DNA of 64,000 nucleotides from Catenibacillus sp964565805 (lineage in GTDB: Bacteria; Bacillota; Clostridia; Lachnospirales; Lachnospiraceae). Made by a program: the position numbers and the translations under genes. Location: contig CAZMGH010000001.1 of NCBI GenBank assembly GCA_964565805.1, positions 62,001 through 126,000 on the forward strand, in the 5' to 3' direction. Of this stretch, positions 16,906-24,601 are shown in pieces. The stretch's first letter is position 1. Every line of letters begins with the position of its first letter. The notes beneath the pieces are model-generated. The model saw nothing but the letters and a program-made list of their open reading frames with translations. It had not been told where the DNA came from and ran no database searches.

Positions 16906-18012
16906 TTAGTTGCACAGTGTAACCTGCGTTTCTTTATCAAAGATATGAATCTTTTCAACATCGAAGCTCAGGTCCATCTCATCGCCAGGTTTAACAACTG
17001 TACCCGGAGCTTCACGAACTGTTACATCTACGCCTTCAACAGTTACATATACGAATACTTCAGCACCGAGCATCTCATATACACGTACTGTAGAATGAAC
17101 AGTGTTGTTAGGATTAGCCTTTGAATATGTAGCGGTATCATAAATATTCTCAGGACGGATACCGAATGTAACTTCCTTACCGATATAATCTTTAACTTTT
17201 TCAGCCTTCTCAGGTGTAACTGTAATCTTGTGAGGACCGAATACAAGATATACGTTGTTGCCTTCCTTCTGAAGAGTAGCATCAATAAAGTTCATCTGAG
17301 GAGATCCGATGAAACCAGCAACGAAAAGATTGTCCGGTCTGTCATACAGGTTCTGAGGTGTATCGACCTGCTGGATCACGCCATCCTTTAATACAACGAT
17401 ACGTGTACCAAGTGTCATAGCCTCTGTCTGGTCATGTGTTACGTAGATAATTGTTGTCTGCAGTCTCTGATGGAGTTTAGAAATCTCAATACGCATCTGA
17501 ACACGAAGCTTAGCATCCAGGTTTGATAACGGCTCGTCCATAAGGAATACTTTGGGCTCACGCACAATAGCACGACCCATAGCAACACGCTGTCTCTGAC
17601 CACCGGAAAGAAGTTTCGGTTTTCTGTCAAGAAGATGCTCAATATCAAGGATACGGGCAGCTTCTTTAACACGCTTATCAATCTCATCCTTAGGCGTCTT
17701 TCTTAATTTAAGACCAAATGCCATATTATCATAAATGGACATATGCGGATACAGAGCATAGCTCTGGAATACCATAGCAATATCTCTGTCCTTAGGCTCA
17801 ACATCGTTCATCAGCTTGCCATCAATGTAAAGTTCACCTTTACTGATCTCTTCAAGACCTGCGATCATACGAAGCGTTGTGGATTTACCACATCCAGACG
17901 GCCCTACAAAAATGATAAACTCTTTATCAGCGATTTCAAGATTGAAATCTTTAACTGCGTTAAAGCCGTTTGGATAAATTTTGTAAATGTTCTTCAATGA
18001 TAAACTTGCCAT
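16906..18012 (-). CDS. ugpC: Sugar ABC transporter ATP-binding protein, UgpC/MsmX type
   Basis: A 368-residue ATPase of the carbohydrate CUT1 group. It shows Walker A GPSGCGKST, the signature LSGGQRQRVAMGRA, Walker B VFLMDEPLSNLD, the switch His in THDQTEA, and a C-terminal TOBE/OB regulatory region. No permease or binding-protein gene lies beside it, so it is probably a shared ATPase that energises several sugar importers encoded elsewhere, as MsmX does in Bacillus; that is inference. The ATG at 18012 follows AAGGGGG by ten bases; a TTG two codons earlier is the alternative. A terminator follows. The 295-base upstream space is AT-rich and I could not place a confident promoter. Confidence 0.92.
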   Translation of the reverse strand: MASLSLKNIYKIYPNGFNAVKDFNLEIADKEFIIFVGPSGCGKSTTLRMIAGLEEISKGELYIDGKLMNDVEPKDRDIAMVFQSYALYPHMSIYDNMAFGLKLRKTPKDEIDKRVKEAARILDIEHLLDRKPKLLSGGQRQRVAMGRAIVREPKVFLMDEPLSNLDAKLRVQMRIEISKLHQRLQTTIIYVTHDQTEAMTLGTRIVVLKDGVIQQVDTPQNLYDRPDNLFVAGFIGSPQMNFIDATLQKEGNNVYLVFGPHKITVTPEKAEKVKDYIGKEVTFGIRPENIYDTATYSKANPNNTVHSTVRVYEMLGAEVFVYVTVEGVDVTVREAPGTVVKPGDEMDLSFDVEKIHIFDKETQVTLCN

Positions 18013-18307
18013 TATCAAATATCCCCCTTGTGGTTTAATAAGAAGTAGATCCTTCTGTTTTCGATAGGTATATATTACACTATTTGCTCCCCTTTAGCCA
18101 TAGCGCATTTATACAAATAATTTTTATCGATTTTGTTTACTTTGCCGATTGACCATTTTCTTGAACAGGTTGCCCAAACATTTTTTCTCGTTACATAAAA
18201 ATTACAGCAAGTTGTCTTTATTTTAACAAAAATTCCACTCAATATCCGGCCAAAAAGGACTTAAAAATCTGCTTTATAAAGATTGTTTGCCAAAATACAA
18301 AAACTTT

Positions 18308-19588
18308 TTACTTGACAAGTTCAATGATAAAATCCTGAGTCTGCTCCAGAACCTGACCTTCCTCCATATCCGGATCAATGACCAAAACAGACTCTATCTG
18401 GCATCTTCGTCTTCCCTGCTCCGTAAAGCATCCGTCAATGGCCGTCATGGCTGTATCATAAATATCTGTCTTGCGTTTTCCAAGGATCGTCCCTTTAAGA
18501 GCTGTCACAGTCAGGCATCCGTTAACAATGCTTTCCACAAAGCTGATCAGCTCCAGCTTTTTCTTTTCATTGAGATACGTATATTTTCTCTGATAAACCT
18601 GGGATACCTCCACAAAAGCAGCCTTCTTTTCCTTCCGGTAATCCGGATAGGCCCCCTCATAGCCCCAGTCCTTCATCACTTTATCAATACAGGTACAGAT
18701 AATCCTGTGGTTTCCCGCGTAAACAGGAAGGACCTGCTTTAACCGGGGATATTCCGAGGTAGCCGCGGACAGATTTCCCTGAAGCCATGTGTACAGAGTC
18801 TTTCCTTCCTTCTGAGTCAGCTGGCGGATAAAGCTTTTAAAAAAGGCTTCCTTATCCTCATCAAAATGGAGAAACTTTTGTTTGGACTCCAGCCATCCAA
18901 AATGTTCCATCATCTCAATCCCCGCCCGTTTCTGGCTTTCGCTGAATATCATACCATTAAGCTTCTCCCGGTCAAAATAAATGTTGGAACGGCCATAAGC
19001 CACCTGGGTTTCCGGGTCCAGATAAAGGCCAAAGATCACATCCAGAAACTGGACTGTCGGCAATATCTTTTTCTCATAATCATTTAAACCGTCTCTGCCA
19101 AGGCTTATCGCCTTTCCCAGAAGGGCGCGCATGGGCTCAGCCAAAAGGCACCAGGGGAGTTTATTCGCATTTTCATCCAGGCTTTGAGTATAAAAGTTGT
19201 AATTCCACAAAACAACTGCCGAATCAAGATGGTCGAAAACAAAGGAACTTTCCTTGAACGGTTCCTCTTTTTTAAGGGCATTAAAAAATTTAAGCCTGAA
19301 CGTGCCTCCGCCCCGTTCTACCCGCACATGCTCCATAAGGATCTGGGCCGGATGGCGCCCATCCTCGATCAATACATTATGGAAAACCAGATTCAGAGTA
19401 AAGGCTGTCGTTGAGACGACCTCCACAGCAAAATCCTTGTTCCGTATCCTGTAGGGAATCACTGTCTTTTCATCCAGAAGTTTGGAAAACAGCAGGATGG
19501 CCTGGCGGTTTGCTCCTGTGTAAAACCGGGCAAAGTCTTTCAATGAATACTCTATTGCTTTTTTTGATCCTTCACTGCTCATGCTCAT
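18308..19588 (-). CDS. Unrecognised 426-residue protein
   Basis: I do not recognise this family with certainty; it may belong to one of the clostridial DUFs of about 400 residues (DUF3878 is a guess). The sequence is soluble, mixed alpha/beta, without signal peptide, membrane span or cofactor motif. Segments that may be conserved are YTGANRQAILLFSKLLDEK near the N-terminus and WTWLQ/EYPRLKQVLPVYAGNH-like text past the middle. The likely start is ATG 19588, with GGGAG ten bases upstream, which overlaps the end of maf by 17 bases, so the two are probably cotranscribed. No clear terminator follows. Confidence 0.75.
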   Translation of the reverse strand: MSMSSEGSKKAIEYSLKDFARFYTGANRQAILLFSKLLDEKTVIPYRIRNKDFAVEVVSTTAFTLNLVFHNVLIEDGRHPAQILMEHVRVERGGGTFRLKFFNALKKEEPFKESSFVFDHLDSAVVLWNYNFYTQSLDENANKLPWCLLAEPMRALLGKAISLGRDGLNDYEKKILPTVQFLDVIFGLYLDPETQVAYGRSNIYFDREKLNGMIFSESQKRAGIEMMEHFGWLESKQKFLHFDEDKEAFFKSFIRQLTQKEGKTLYTWLQGNLSAATSEYPRLKQVLPVYAGNHRIICTCIDKVMKDWGYEGAYPDYRKEKKAAFVEVSQVYQRKYTYLNEKKKLELISFVESIVNGCLTVTALKGTILGKRKTDIYDTAMTAIDGCFTEQGRRRCQIESVLVIDPDMEEGQVLEQTQDFIIELVK

Positions 19589-20249
19589 TCCAGAACCGCT
19601 CCCTGCCAACTTTACCTGTATCCTGCCCGCCCTCTTTATCTGACATCCCTCGGATCAGCCCAAGGGTATACAGAGTCTGCCATACTCTTGCCAGAGGCAG
19701 GCCGACAACACTGTTATAATCTCCTGTGATCTCTTTAATAAAAACTGCGCCCAATCCCTGGATCCCATAGGCTCCGGCCTTATCCATAGGTTCTTTGCTT
19801 TGTATATACCAGCGGGCCTGGTCCGTTGAAATGGGGTACATGGTAACTTTCGTACACTCATAAAACGCCTCACGGCATACATTTCCGTCTCTATAAAAAT
19901 ACAGACCCACGCCTGTATAAACCTCATGGGTCCGACCGGACAAAAGACGGAGCATGGAAAAAGCCTCTGCTTCACTTTCAGGCTTTCCCAGGCGCTTCCC
20001 GTCACATACAACGATGGTATCTGCTCCCAGCACGATCCGGTCCGGTCCTTCCTGACGGCAAATGTCCTGTATGTGAGTCCTTTCAAAAACCTCCCGGGCT
20101 TTTTGCTCTGCCAAAGACATGACCACCTGACCAGGGGTATCGCCTTCCATCTTCTCGTCCACTATGCTGGGGACTGCATCAAATGCAAATCCGGCCTGGC
20201 TTAAAAGGTCACGGCGCCGGGGAGAAGCTGATGCAAGTATAATTTTCAC
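19572..20249 (-). CDS. maf: Maf-family nucleotide pyrophosphatase
   Basis: A 225-residue Maf/Ham1-like enzyme that hydrolyses dTTP/UTP or modified nucleotides to monophosphates, linked to septum inhibition and nucleotide-pool cleaning. The N-terminal substrate loop SASPRRRDLL, IVLGADTIV and KPESEAEAFSMLRLLSG, THEVYTGV and the GAYGIQG segment are all present. Start is GTG at 20249 with AAAGGAG upstream. The last 30 or so residues exceed the usual family length and are hydrophilic. Confidence 0.93.
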   Translation of the reverse strand: MKIILASASPRRRDLLSQAGFAFDAVPSIVDEKMEGDTPGQVVMSLAEQKAREVFERTHIQDICRQEGPDRIVLGADTIVVCDGKRLGKPESEAEAFSMLRLLSGRTHEVYTGVGLYFYRDGNVCREAFYECTKVTMYPISTDQARWYIQSKEPMDKAGAYGIQGLGAVFIKEITGDYNSVVGLPLARVWQTLYTLGLIRGMSDKEGGQDTGKVGRERFWNEHEQ

Positions 20250-20403
20250 AATACAAAACTCCTTTTTAAATTCAATCCGTATAAACCAGCCTACTGCTTG
20301 ACTGTAACATATTTTACCATAGATTACGGCAAAAAAGAAGATGGAAATTATAATAACAGTTCAGCAAGACTGTTACATCAACCGGCTGCCGCAGATACTC
20401 GCC

Positions 20404-20550
20404 TTACCCCTGCATCTCTGTCATGTTCTTCCAGAACCGCTTTGGCATCATATTCATCTGAAGGCGAGGATTATGCCGATCTTTAATCCCAATGTGAGCA
20501 AAAAACGTCCTCCATAAACCAACAAAATCCGACTCAGCCTGGGAAACCTT
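20404..20550 (-). pseudogene. Remnant of a DUF4130 (TIGR03915-type) protein C-terminus
   Basis: Downstream of, and in a different frame from, the radical SAM remnant, the minus strand encodes about 48 residues ending at a TAA at 20404. They include DFVGLWRTFFAHIGIKDRHN and MMPKRFWKNMTEMQ, which match the C-terminal end of the DUF4130 'SAM-linked' family, where a W-x-x-FF segment and a PKRFWKYLTE-like end are usual. The rest of that protein (about 200 residues) and its start are missing. The family normally sits directly after the radical SAM gene, so this is best read as the 3' stump of a deleted gene pair. Confidence 0.7.
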
Positions 20551-21167
20551 CGTGCTTTGCATATCCGCCGGGCCGACTGAACACCGATTCCCGGTACCTT
20601 CAGCAGGGTATAGTAGTCTGCCCTGTCAATCTCCACAGGGAAATTCTCCAAATGGCGGACCGCCCAGTCACACTTAGGATCCAGCACTGTATTAAAATTG
20701 GGGCGCTTTTCATCTAAAAGATCGCTGGCGGTAAATCCGTAAAAACGCAGCAGCCAGTCCGCCTGATAAAGCCGGTGTTCCCGAAGCAGCGGCGGCCCCT
20801 GGGACAGAGCAGGAAGATCTTTATCTGTGTTCACTGACACATAGGCAGAATAAAACACCCGCTTCAGATCAAACTTTTTATACAAAGACTCACTGACCTG
20901 CATGATCTGAAGATCTGTCTCCATGGTATAGTCCGGTTTTTTTACCACACCGGAGCTAAAAAAAGTCCCTCGATGTAATTGCGCCGGTAAAATCCCATAG
21001 TCAGCTGGCAAATCTCCGTCGGCGTAAACGTAGCTCTGGGAACGTCGTTGCTTCGGCGGTTGACACAATACTTACAGTCAAACACACAGTCATTACTTAA
21101 AAGAATCTTTAACAGCGAGATGCATCTTCCGTCCCCGGCAAAAAGTCAAAGACTTGAGTTTATCCAT
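20551..21167 (-). pseudogene. Degraded putative DNA-repair radical SAM gene (TIGR03916-type)
   Basis: A start at 21167 with GGAGG seven bases upstream opens MDKLKSLTF, then a frame change after a T5 run leads to DGRCISLLKILLSNDC with the radical SAM motif CVFDCKYC and NRRSNDVPRATF. At a T7 run (minus strand, about 20958) the frame shifts again; one extra T would restore the expected GLFFSSGVVKKPDYTME. From there the text jumps to VSESLYKKFDLKRVFYSAY and PPLLREHRLYQADWL, near the family C-terminus, so the central roughly 200 residues are absent. The N-terminal cysteine-rich segment is missing too. The C-terminal HhH-like VPGIGVQSARRI remains. The intact family has about 400 residues. Family identity is recognised from memory; degradation is visible. 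Confidence 0.75.
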
Positions 21168-21207
21168 ACCAACGCCTCCATCAGTGCAAACATCTGTTCT
21201 TTTTTTG

Positions 21208-21236
21208 ATTATATCACACAAACATATGTTTGTAAA
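21208..21236 (-). promoter_or_regulatory. Promoter with LexA-like palindrome before the radical SAM remnant
   Basis: On the minus strand TTTACA (21231-21236) and TATAAT (21208-21213) are 17 bases apart. The perfect 16-base palindrome ACAAACATATGTTTGT (21218-21233) overlaps the -35 box and spacer, and resembles the Gram-positive LexA box (GAAC-N4-GTTY). SOS control is inferred. Confidence 0.65.
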
Positions 21237-21252
21237 TAAAAAACAGACTGTC

Positions 21253-22215
21253 TTAATGGTTGCATTTTGACATATATTCCAGTGAATTTTTCATATCCTG
21301 ATGCATCTGAGCCTTCAGAGCGTCAATATTTTCAAACTTCTGCTCCGGCCGGGCAAAGTGATATAAACCCACTTCAATCTGACGGCCGTAAATATTTCCA
21401 TCAAAACCGTAAATATAGGTTTCCGCCCTGGTTTTTTGATGATCCGCCACCGTAGGATTCCGGCCAATGTTCGTCACTGCCGGATAAGTCTTATGATCGA
21501 TCACCGCTGCAGACGCATAGACGCCGTTAGGCGGCAGAAGCTTTGTCTCGTCCGGCTCAAGATTTGCCGTAGGCATGCCGATGGTCCGTCCAATTTCTCT
21601 CCCGTGGACCACTGTACCGATGATGGTATAAGGAATCCCCAGCATCTGAGTGGCGGTTTCCATCTTTCCTTCCAAAATGGCCTGACGGATCAGCGTTGCG
21701 CTAATATCCGTCTCATCCCCCGGCTGATACTCTCCCACCGCTTCCTTAAGGGTCGTGTGGATCTTTGGGCATATATGGGCGCTGTATCCTAACGGCAGGC
21801 TCATACCCCGGAGAAGGCCTGTATTTCCCTTTCGGTCCCGTCCGAAACAGAAATCCTCTCCCACCACAATATGCCGTGCCCCTAAATGGCGGATCAGCAC
21901 CTCCTGAAGAAATTCTGTTGGATCCATATGGGCTGTTTCCTCACTAAAAGGATACTCGATCAAAACATCCACGCCCATGCGTCCGGCCAGGATCCTCCGC
22001 TCCTGAGACGTATAAATCAGGGAAAGAGCTTTGCCCTGGAGCATATATGAAGGATTATAATTAAAGGTGAGCATCACCGACGTCATATTATGAGCTTTAT
22101 AGCTGTTTATTTTACGGATCAGAGACTGATGGCCTAGATGAAGGCCGTCAAACTTTCCAATGGCCACTGCCGTATTTTCCATACAAATTTCCTTTGTGCC
22201 TGAAATAAATATCAT
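21253..22215 (-). CDS. ribF: Bifunctional riboflavin kinase/FAD synthetase RibF
   Basis: Makes FMN from riboflavin and then FAD with ATP. The 320-residue protein has an N-terminal adenylyltransferase domain with AIGKFDGLHLGHQSLI and VVGEDFCFGRDRKG, and a C-terminal flavokinase domain with GREIGRTIGMPTANLEPD and PPNGVYAS. The start at 22215 keeps the family's N-terminal ISGTKEI segment and has AGGAG nine bases before it, three bases after the truB stop. Last intact gene of the rimP-infB operon; no RFN riboswitch is seen, as expected within an operon. Confidence 0.95.
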   Translation of the reverse strand: MIFISGTKEICMENTAVAIGKFDGLHLGHQSLIRKINSYKAHNMTSVMLTFNYNPSYMLQGKALSLIYTSQERRILAGRMGVDVLIEYPFSEETAHMDPTEFLQEVLIRHLGARHIVVGEDFCFGRDRKGNTGLLRGMSLPLGYSAHICPKIHTTLKEAVGEYQPGDETDISATLIRQAILEGKMETATQMLGIPYTIIGTVVHGREIGRTIGMPTANLEPDETKLLPPNGVYASAAVIDHKTYPAVTNIGRNPTVADHQKTRAETYIYGFDGNIYGRQIEVGLYHFARPEQKFENIDALKAQMHQDMKNSLEYMSKCNH

Positions 22216-22218
22216 GGC

Positions 22219-23205
22219 TCAACGCTCCTGTAAAAACATTTTCACAACTTTAAACTGGCGGGATTTCCGGCTGTACATATAGACACCGGTAAAATTCCCG
22301 CCCTTATCATAAACCCGAAAATGCATCATGTCTTCAGGCTCTGCCGAATCCTTAAAAATCACATGGGAACGGGACAGAGGATTGCCGTTATGTAAAAGCC
22401 GGTCCCCCTGGTCATTCACTGTAATCTGAGGCATATGGGCAAACATGGCATCCACCGGGATGACCAAGGACATAATGCTGCCATCTTCCACAGCCCGGAC
22501 GATCTGATCCAGCGTCTTTGCCTGGCCTGCTTCAAAAATCCCCACCCGGATTCTTTCCAGAGCAGACATACATCCTCCCACACCCAGCTTTTGGCCAATG
22601 TCATGGCACAAGGTGCGAATATAGGTTCCCTTAGAACAGCCCACGGTCATGGTCACTGCCATTTTGGGAAAAACCCCAGGCTGTTCCTTGAAGCAGATCC
22701 CATCGCCATCTTTTAAAAGATCCGCCGACTCATGGATCATTTCTATTTCCTCTATATTAATATAGGATATATTTACCTGTCGGGGCTGACGCTCCACTTC
22801 CCGGCCTTCCCTGGCCAGCTCATACAGTTTTTTGCCTCCTACCTTCAGGGCGGAATACATGGGAGGGATCTGGTCATAAGAGCCTTCAAAAGAGCGCGCA
22901 GTCTCTTCCACCACATCTTGAGACAGATCCGCCGCCATTTCTGATAAAATACTTCCCGATGTATCCTGAGTGTCTGTCGTCATGCCTAAAAGCAATCTGG
23001 CCCGGTAAACCTTATCCTTATCTGTAAGCATATCGCAAAGGCGGGTGCCATTTCCCAGGCACACAGGCAATACCCCTGTGGCCTCCGGGTCTAAGGTGCC
23101 GGTATGGCCGATCTTTTTCTGTTGAAGGATTCCCCGAAGCTTCGCCACCACATCGTGGGATGTAAAGCCTCGTTCCTTATATACATTAATGATGCCGTTA
23201 ATCAT
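22219..23205 (-). CDS. truB: tRNA pseudouridine-55 synthase TruB
   Basis: Isomerises U55 in the tRNA T-loop. The catalytic Asp is in GHTGTLDPEATGVLPVC near residue 39; the second motif DKVYRARLLLG and the SKGTYIRTLCHDIG segment are intact. The 328-residue length includes a C-terminal PUA-like region ending in VYDKGGNFTGVYM. Its start overlaps the nrnA stop by eight bases. Confidence 0.96.
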   Translation of the reverse strand: MINGIINVYKERGFTSHDVVAKLRGILQQKKIGHTGTLDPEATGVLPVCLGNGTRLCDMLTDKDKVYRARLLLGMTTDTQDTSGSILSEMAADLSQDVVEETARSFEGSYDQIPPMYSALKVGGKKLYELAREGREVERQPRQVNISYINIEEIEMIHESADLLKDGDGICFKEQPGVFPKMAVTMTVGCSKGTYIRTLCHDIGQKLGVGGCMSALERIRVGIFEAGQAKTLDQIVRAVEDGSIMSLVIPVDAMFAHMPQITVNDQGDRLLHNGNPLSRSHVIFKDSAEPEDMMHFRVYDKGGNFTGVYMYSRKSRQFKVVKMFLQER

Positions 23206-24160
23206 TGTTTTTTAACTGCTCCTCTATTAATCGGGTCAGATTATTGATCACATCATATTTGGTGCCGGACATGGAGCATCCGGCAGCCCGGATATGGCCG
23301 CCGCCGCCAAAATGACCGGCAATCTTGGCCACATCCACAAAGGTATTGGAACGCATGCTGACTTTGTAAAAAAGCTCTCCAATCTCTGTAAGCAGGACAG
23401 CCACTTCCACGCCCTTAGTCACCCGCATCTGGTCAATAACCCCTTCCAGGTCTGAGGATTGCGCCCGGTAAAAATCCATGACCTTTCGGTCAGCCACGGA
23501 AATAACACACTTTCCGGAAAACATGAGAAAGCTTTCCAGAAGACACCGGCCTAAAAGCTGATTTTGAGTGTAGGTTTTCTGATAAAACACCTCATCCGTA
23601 AGTCTGGAAAAATCCACGCCAAGGCTCATGAGCTTTCCGGCAATCCTCATCGTCTGCTCGCCGGTATTTGAATGTTTAAAGCAGCCGGTATCACAAATAA
23701 TCCCAACATACAGGGCCTCCGCCGTCTTTAAACGAATGTGGTCAAGATCCATCAGCGTTGCCAGGACCTCACAGGTAGAGCTGGCCTTAGGGTAAATCAC
23801 ATTTTCATCGGCATATCCCGGATTACTGATGTGATGGTCAATGCACACTGTATTTTTCGCAGCGTCAAAATATTTCACCGCATCTGCCAAACGATCTTTA
23901 CTGCTGGCGTCCAGGGCAAAAAACACGTCATAAGGGACCGCATCCCTTCCATCGGTAATAATGATCTTAGAATCCTCTAAAACACTGTAAGCATCCGGCA
24001 CTGTTTCCAGATAAACATCCACCTGAATGTGGGGATAATTTTCTTTCAGATAACCGTACAGAGCCAGACAGGATCCTACACAGTCCCCGTCCGGCCGGGT
24101 GTGGCCTGCCACAGCCACCCGTCCGGCGCCTTCAAGATATTTAGAAAGCTGATCATTCAT
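23198..24160 (-). CDS. DHH/DHHA1 phosphoesterase NrnA-like
   Basis: Homologue of NrnA, the bifunctional nano-RNase and 3'-phosphoadenosine-5'-phosphate phosphatase. The DHH domain has AGHTRPDGDCVGSCLAL, FFALDASSKDRL and CIDHHISN; the DHHA1 domain ends with GHFGGGGHIRAAGC. The best start is ATG 24160, six bases after GGGG, overlapping the end of rbfA; ATG 24166 is possible. It degrades short RNA oligonucleotides, Mn2+-dependent in relatives. In Firmicutes this gene often sits between rbfA and truB, as here. Confidence 0.93.
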   Translation of the reverse strand: MNDQLSKYLEGAGRVAVAGHTRPDGDCVGSCLALYGYLKENYPHIQVDVYLETVPDAYSVLEDSKIIITDGRDAVPYDVFFALDASSKDRLADAVKYFDAAKNTVCIDHHISNPGYADENVIYPKASSTCEVLATLMDLDHIRLKTAEALYVGIICDTGCFKHSNTGEQTMRIAGKLMSLGVDFSRLTDEVFYQKTYTQNQLLGRCLLESFLMFSGKCVISVADRKVMDFYRAQSSDLEGVIDQMRVTKGVEVAVLLTEIGELFYKVSMRSNTFVDVAKIAGHFGGGGHIRAAGCSMSGTKYDVINNLTRLIEEQLKNND

Positions 24161-24590
24161 TGGCATCCCCATCCGTTTCTGCCTCACAGGCGTCCTCTTC
24201 AAGCTCCTCATCTATGCGCATGGCCTCATGAGCTTCATCCTCACTGATCACATCGCTGATCTTTTTGGACATATTTACACCATATTCAATGGACTGGTCC
24301 ATAACAAAAATCAATTCCGGCGTATTTCTTAAATTCACGCTGGCAGCCAGCTCCCGGCGGATATAACCCATGGCGCTTTTCAGCCCTGCCATAGTCTCCT
24401 CCTGAGCCTTCTGATCCCCCAGCACGCTAATATAAGCCTTGCAGTATTTCAGATCCGGCGTTACCTCTGCCTCTACCACACTGGTCATGGGGTGGATTCT
24501 TGGGTCTTTAATCTCTCTGGCAATGATCCGGGATAATTCTCGGTGAACCTCACCATTAATACGGGTATTTTTTATACTGTTCTTTCTCAT
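24153..24590 (-). CDS. rbfA: Ribosome-binding factor A
   Basis: A 145-residue KH-type 30S maturation factor needed for late 16S 5'-end processing. The hallmark NTRINGEVHRELSRIIAREI-like start, the KDPRIHPMTSV segment and the KYCKAYISVLG strand are visible; the NTPELIF...D motif lies near residue 95. The last 25 residues are very acidic and exceed the usual core of about 120 residues. AGGAGG precedes the ATG. It lies 11 bases after infB. Confidence 0.94.
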   Translation of the reverse strand: MRKNSIKNTRINGEVHRELSRIIAREIKDPRIHPMTSVVEAEVTPDLKYCKAYISVLGDQKAQEETMAGLKSAMGYIRRELAASVNLRNTPELIFVMDQSIEYGVNMSKKISDVISEDEAHEAMRIDEELEEDACEAETDGDANE

Positions 24591-24601
24591 AGATGTCCCT
24601 C

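Noticed and set aside
20945..20975. Programmed frameshifting at the T7 run in the radical SAM remnant
   Set aside because: A second frameshift and two large deletions make decay the simpler explanation.
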